A stretch of 31,884 nt of DNA. Origin: JBKJZO01 sp046715235. GTDB lineage: Bacteria > Actinomycetota > Actinomycetes > BP-191. The notes under the pieces are model-generated. The model made no database searches and was not told the origin of the DNA. It was given only the letters and a program-made list of their open reading frames with translations. A program made the position numbers and the translations under genes. Where the stretch lies: NCBI GenBank assembly GCA_046715235.1, contig JBKJZO010000003.1, positions 1 through 31,884 on the forward strand, in the 5' to 3' direction. Shown here in pieces: positions 31,188 to 31,884 of the stretch (positions are counted from its first letter, which is position 1; every line of letters begins with the position of its first letter).

Positions 31188-31210
31188 CCAAACGTCTGCC
31201 GGGCGCTGAA

Positions 31211-31245
31211 GGCAGGTTGCCCGAGTGGCCAAAGGGGGCGGTCTG
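31211..31245 (+). pseudogene. 5' half of a tRNA-Tyr-like gene, truncated at the anticodon
   Basis: ggcaggttgcccgagtggcc followed by aaagggggcggtctg has the layout of a bacterial tRNA-Tyr: 7-base acceptor strand, TG, D-stem ccc/ggg around gagtggccaaa, and the 5' anticodon stem cggtctg. A tRNA-Tyr would go on with the GTA anticodon and a complementary stem, but the sequence turns to agcaagctctc and no T-arm or acceptor 3' strand follows. It cannot be a functional tRNA. Confidence 0.7.
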
Positions 31246-31335
31246 AGCAAGCTCTCGAAGTACGAGGGTCCGCAGCAGATGAACAGGACGGCGTCGGACC
31301 CCTTAGAAGACGTGGCCGGTGGGCCGAGACTACAA

Positions 31336-31737
31336 ATGGCACGCCGGCGTTCTTGGCGCTGGCTGGGTCTGCGGACTGTAGCGTTGCTGGTCGCGGCGGT
31401 TCCCGTCCTCGTTTCCTGCCGGGGCGCCGGATCGGATGCGTCAAACCTTGTCGTCTGGCGCGGCCGAAAGTACGTGGTGATGTGCCAGTCGGTGGCACCC
31501 GCCTCTCGCTCTGGTCCGGACTCGGCGCTGTACCGCCCGGCGGCCGGTGGGCCCGAAGCGCCGGTCACGGTTTACGCCATCACCGGCCTCGACCTTGAGC
31601 ACGTCGTTGCGGTGGAAGGACTGCCAGCGATTTGCTCTGCGGGAACGCGTCCAGGGCAGGGAGTGGCGTTTAGCAACCGAACGAGTTACGACGAAGTCTC
31701 ACGGAACATCGCGCCGTATATCGGGGGCGCCAACTAG
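31336..31737 (+). CDS. Small lipoprotein of unknown function
   Basis: 133 residues from the ATG at 31336. The N-terminus is basic (MARRRSWRW), followed by a hydrophobic segment and the lipobox LVSC (Cys28). The mature part has VVWRGRKYVVMCQ, VYAITGLDLEHVVAVEG and ending RNIAPYIGGAN, with two further cysteines that could form a disulfide. I do not recognise the family with confidence. An in-frame ATG at 31279 is possible but would put 19 unusual residues before the signal peptide. The ribosome site is weak for both. The gene lies just beyond the truncated tRNA, so the join may mark acquired DNA. Confidence 0.65.
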   Translation: MARRRSWRWLGLRTVALLVAAVPVLVSCRGAGSDASNLVVWRGRKYVVMCQSVAPASRSGPDSALYRPAAGGPEAPVTVYAITGLDLEHVVAVEGLPAICSAGTRPGQGVAFSNRTSYDEVSRNIAPYIGGAN

Positions 31738-31807
31738 CGTTCGTATCTGATGACGAACCTCACGCCACAAAGCCAGCCCGGCGGACCCGACCGGCAGCGA
31801 GAAGAGC

Positions 31808-31884
31808 ATGGCTGACGAACCGACCCCCGCGACGGAGATGATCGACGACCTCGCCGGTGAATGGCGCCGTTCGGAGTCGTGCGC
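31808..31884 (+). CDS. Start of an unidentified gene, truncated by the window edge
   Basis: An ATG at 31808 with GAGAAGAG just upstream opens a frame of 25 codons to the edge, beginning MADEPTPATEMIDDLAGEW. It has coding-like third-position GC. Too little is visible to identify it. Confidence 0.5.
   Translation, partial: MADEPTPATEMIDDLAGEWRRSESC

Noticed and set aside
31211..31290. A complete tRNA-Tyr or class II tRNA gene.
   Set aside because: No anticodon stem partner, T-arm or 3' acceptor strand follows the first 35 bases, so it was called a truncated remnant.
31750..31815. A 21-codon open frame starting MTNLTPQSQPGG.
   Set aside because: It has no ribosome site and overlaps the better supported start at 31808.

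Overview
The window is high-GC DNA with frequent GTG/TTG starts, gene order and operator sites typical of an Actinomycetota (actinobacterial) chromosome. The recognisable housekeeping genes are miaB, a class III dioxygenase-like gene, miaA, dapF, hflX, lexA with a divergent LysM gene, nrdR and nrdJ. They occur in the order usual for actinobacteria, but accessory genes are inserted between them, and this is where most of the unusual content lies. I cannot name the genus from sequence alone.

Layout. 1-1286 (minus): the 5' part of nrdJ (B12-dependent ribonucleotide reductase) and its repressor gene nrdR, with a NrdR box upstream. 1617-5931: a two-component system (NarL/LuxR-type regulator plus histidine kinase) divergent from an MMPL/RND exporter. 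5968-6005: a long bidirectional terminator hairpin shared with a convergent DksA/TraR-type zinc-finger gene. 6486-7963: a lipoprotein and a secreted PKD-domain protein, translationally coupled. 7977-9394: a LysM protein divergent from lexA, with three LexA boxes in the shared region. 9416-10542: a RES-Xre toxin-antitoxin pair. 10761-11449: a decayed subtilase. 11487-14189: a complete PAS-GGDEF-EAL membrane protein. 14335-16696: hflX and dapF. 16732-18585: a metzincin-type protease with three N-terminal repeats and a lamin-tail-like C-terminus. 18681-19664: a PAS plus degenerate GGDEF protein. 19714-21291: miaA and the dioxygenase-like gene.

21397-22736 (plus): a PadR regulator and a HAAS-like membrane protein, followed by a terminator and a 62-bp near-palindrome. 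23029-25485 (minus): a cupin, a zinc deaminase-like protein and miaB. 25520-29055 (plus): a 33-residue acidic peptide with its own promoter and terminator, then a gluABCD-type amino-acid ABC transporter. 29086-31245: an M1-family lipoprotein metallopeptidase flanked by two copies of a yajQ 3' end, one of them a longer yajQ pseudogene next to the 5' half of a tRNA-Tyr-like gene; this reads as a recombination scar. The window ends with a small lipoprotein and the start of an unidentified gene.

Functional themes are nucleotide supply and DNA damage response (nrdRJ, lexA and the SOS-controlled LysM gene), tRNA modification (miaA, miaB), c-di-GMP signalling (one intact GGDEF-EAL protein and one probable c-di-GMP-binding non-enzyme), amino-acid uptake, and several cell-surface or secreted proteins. 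I found no CRISPR array, intact rRNA or tRNA gene, transposase or recognisable phage-defence cluster.
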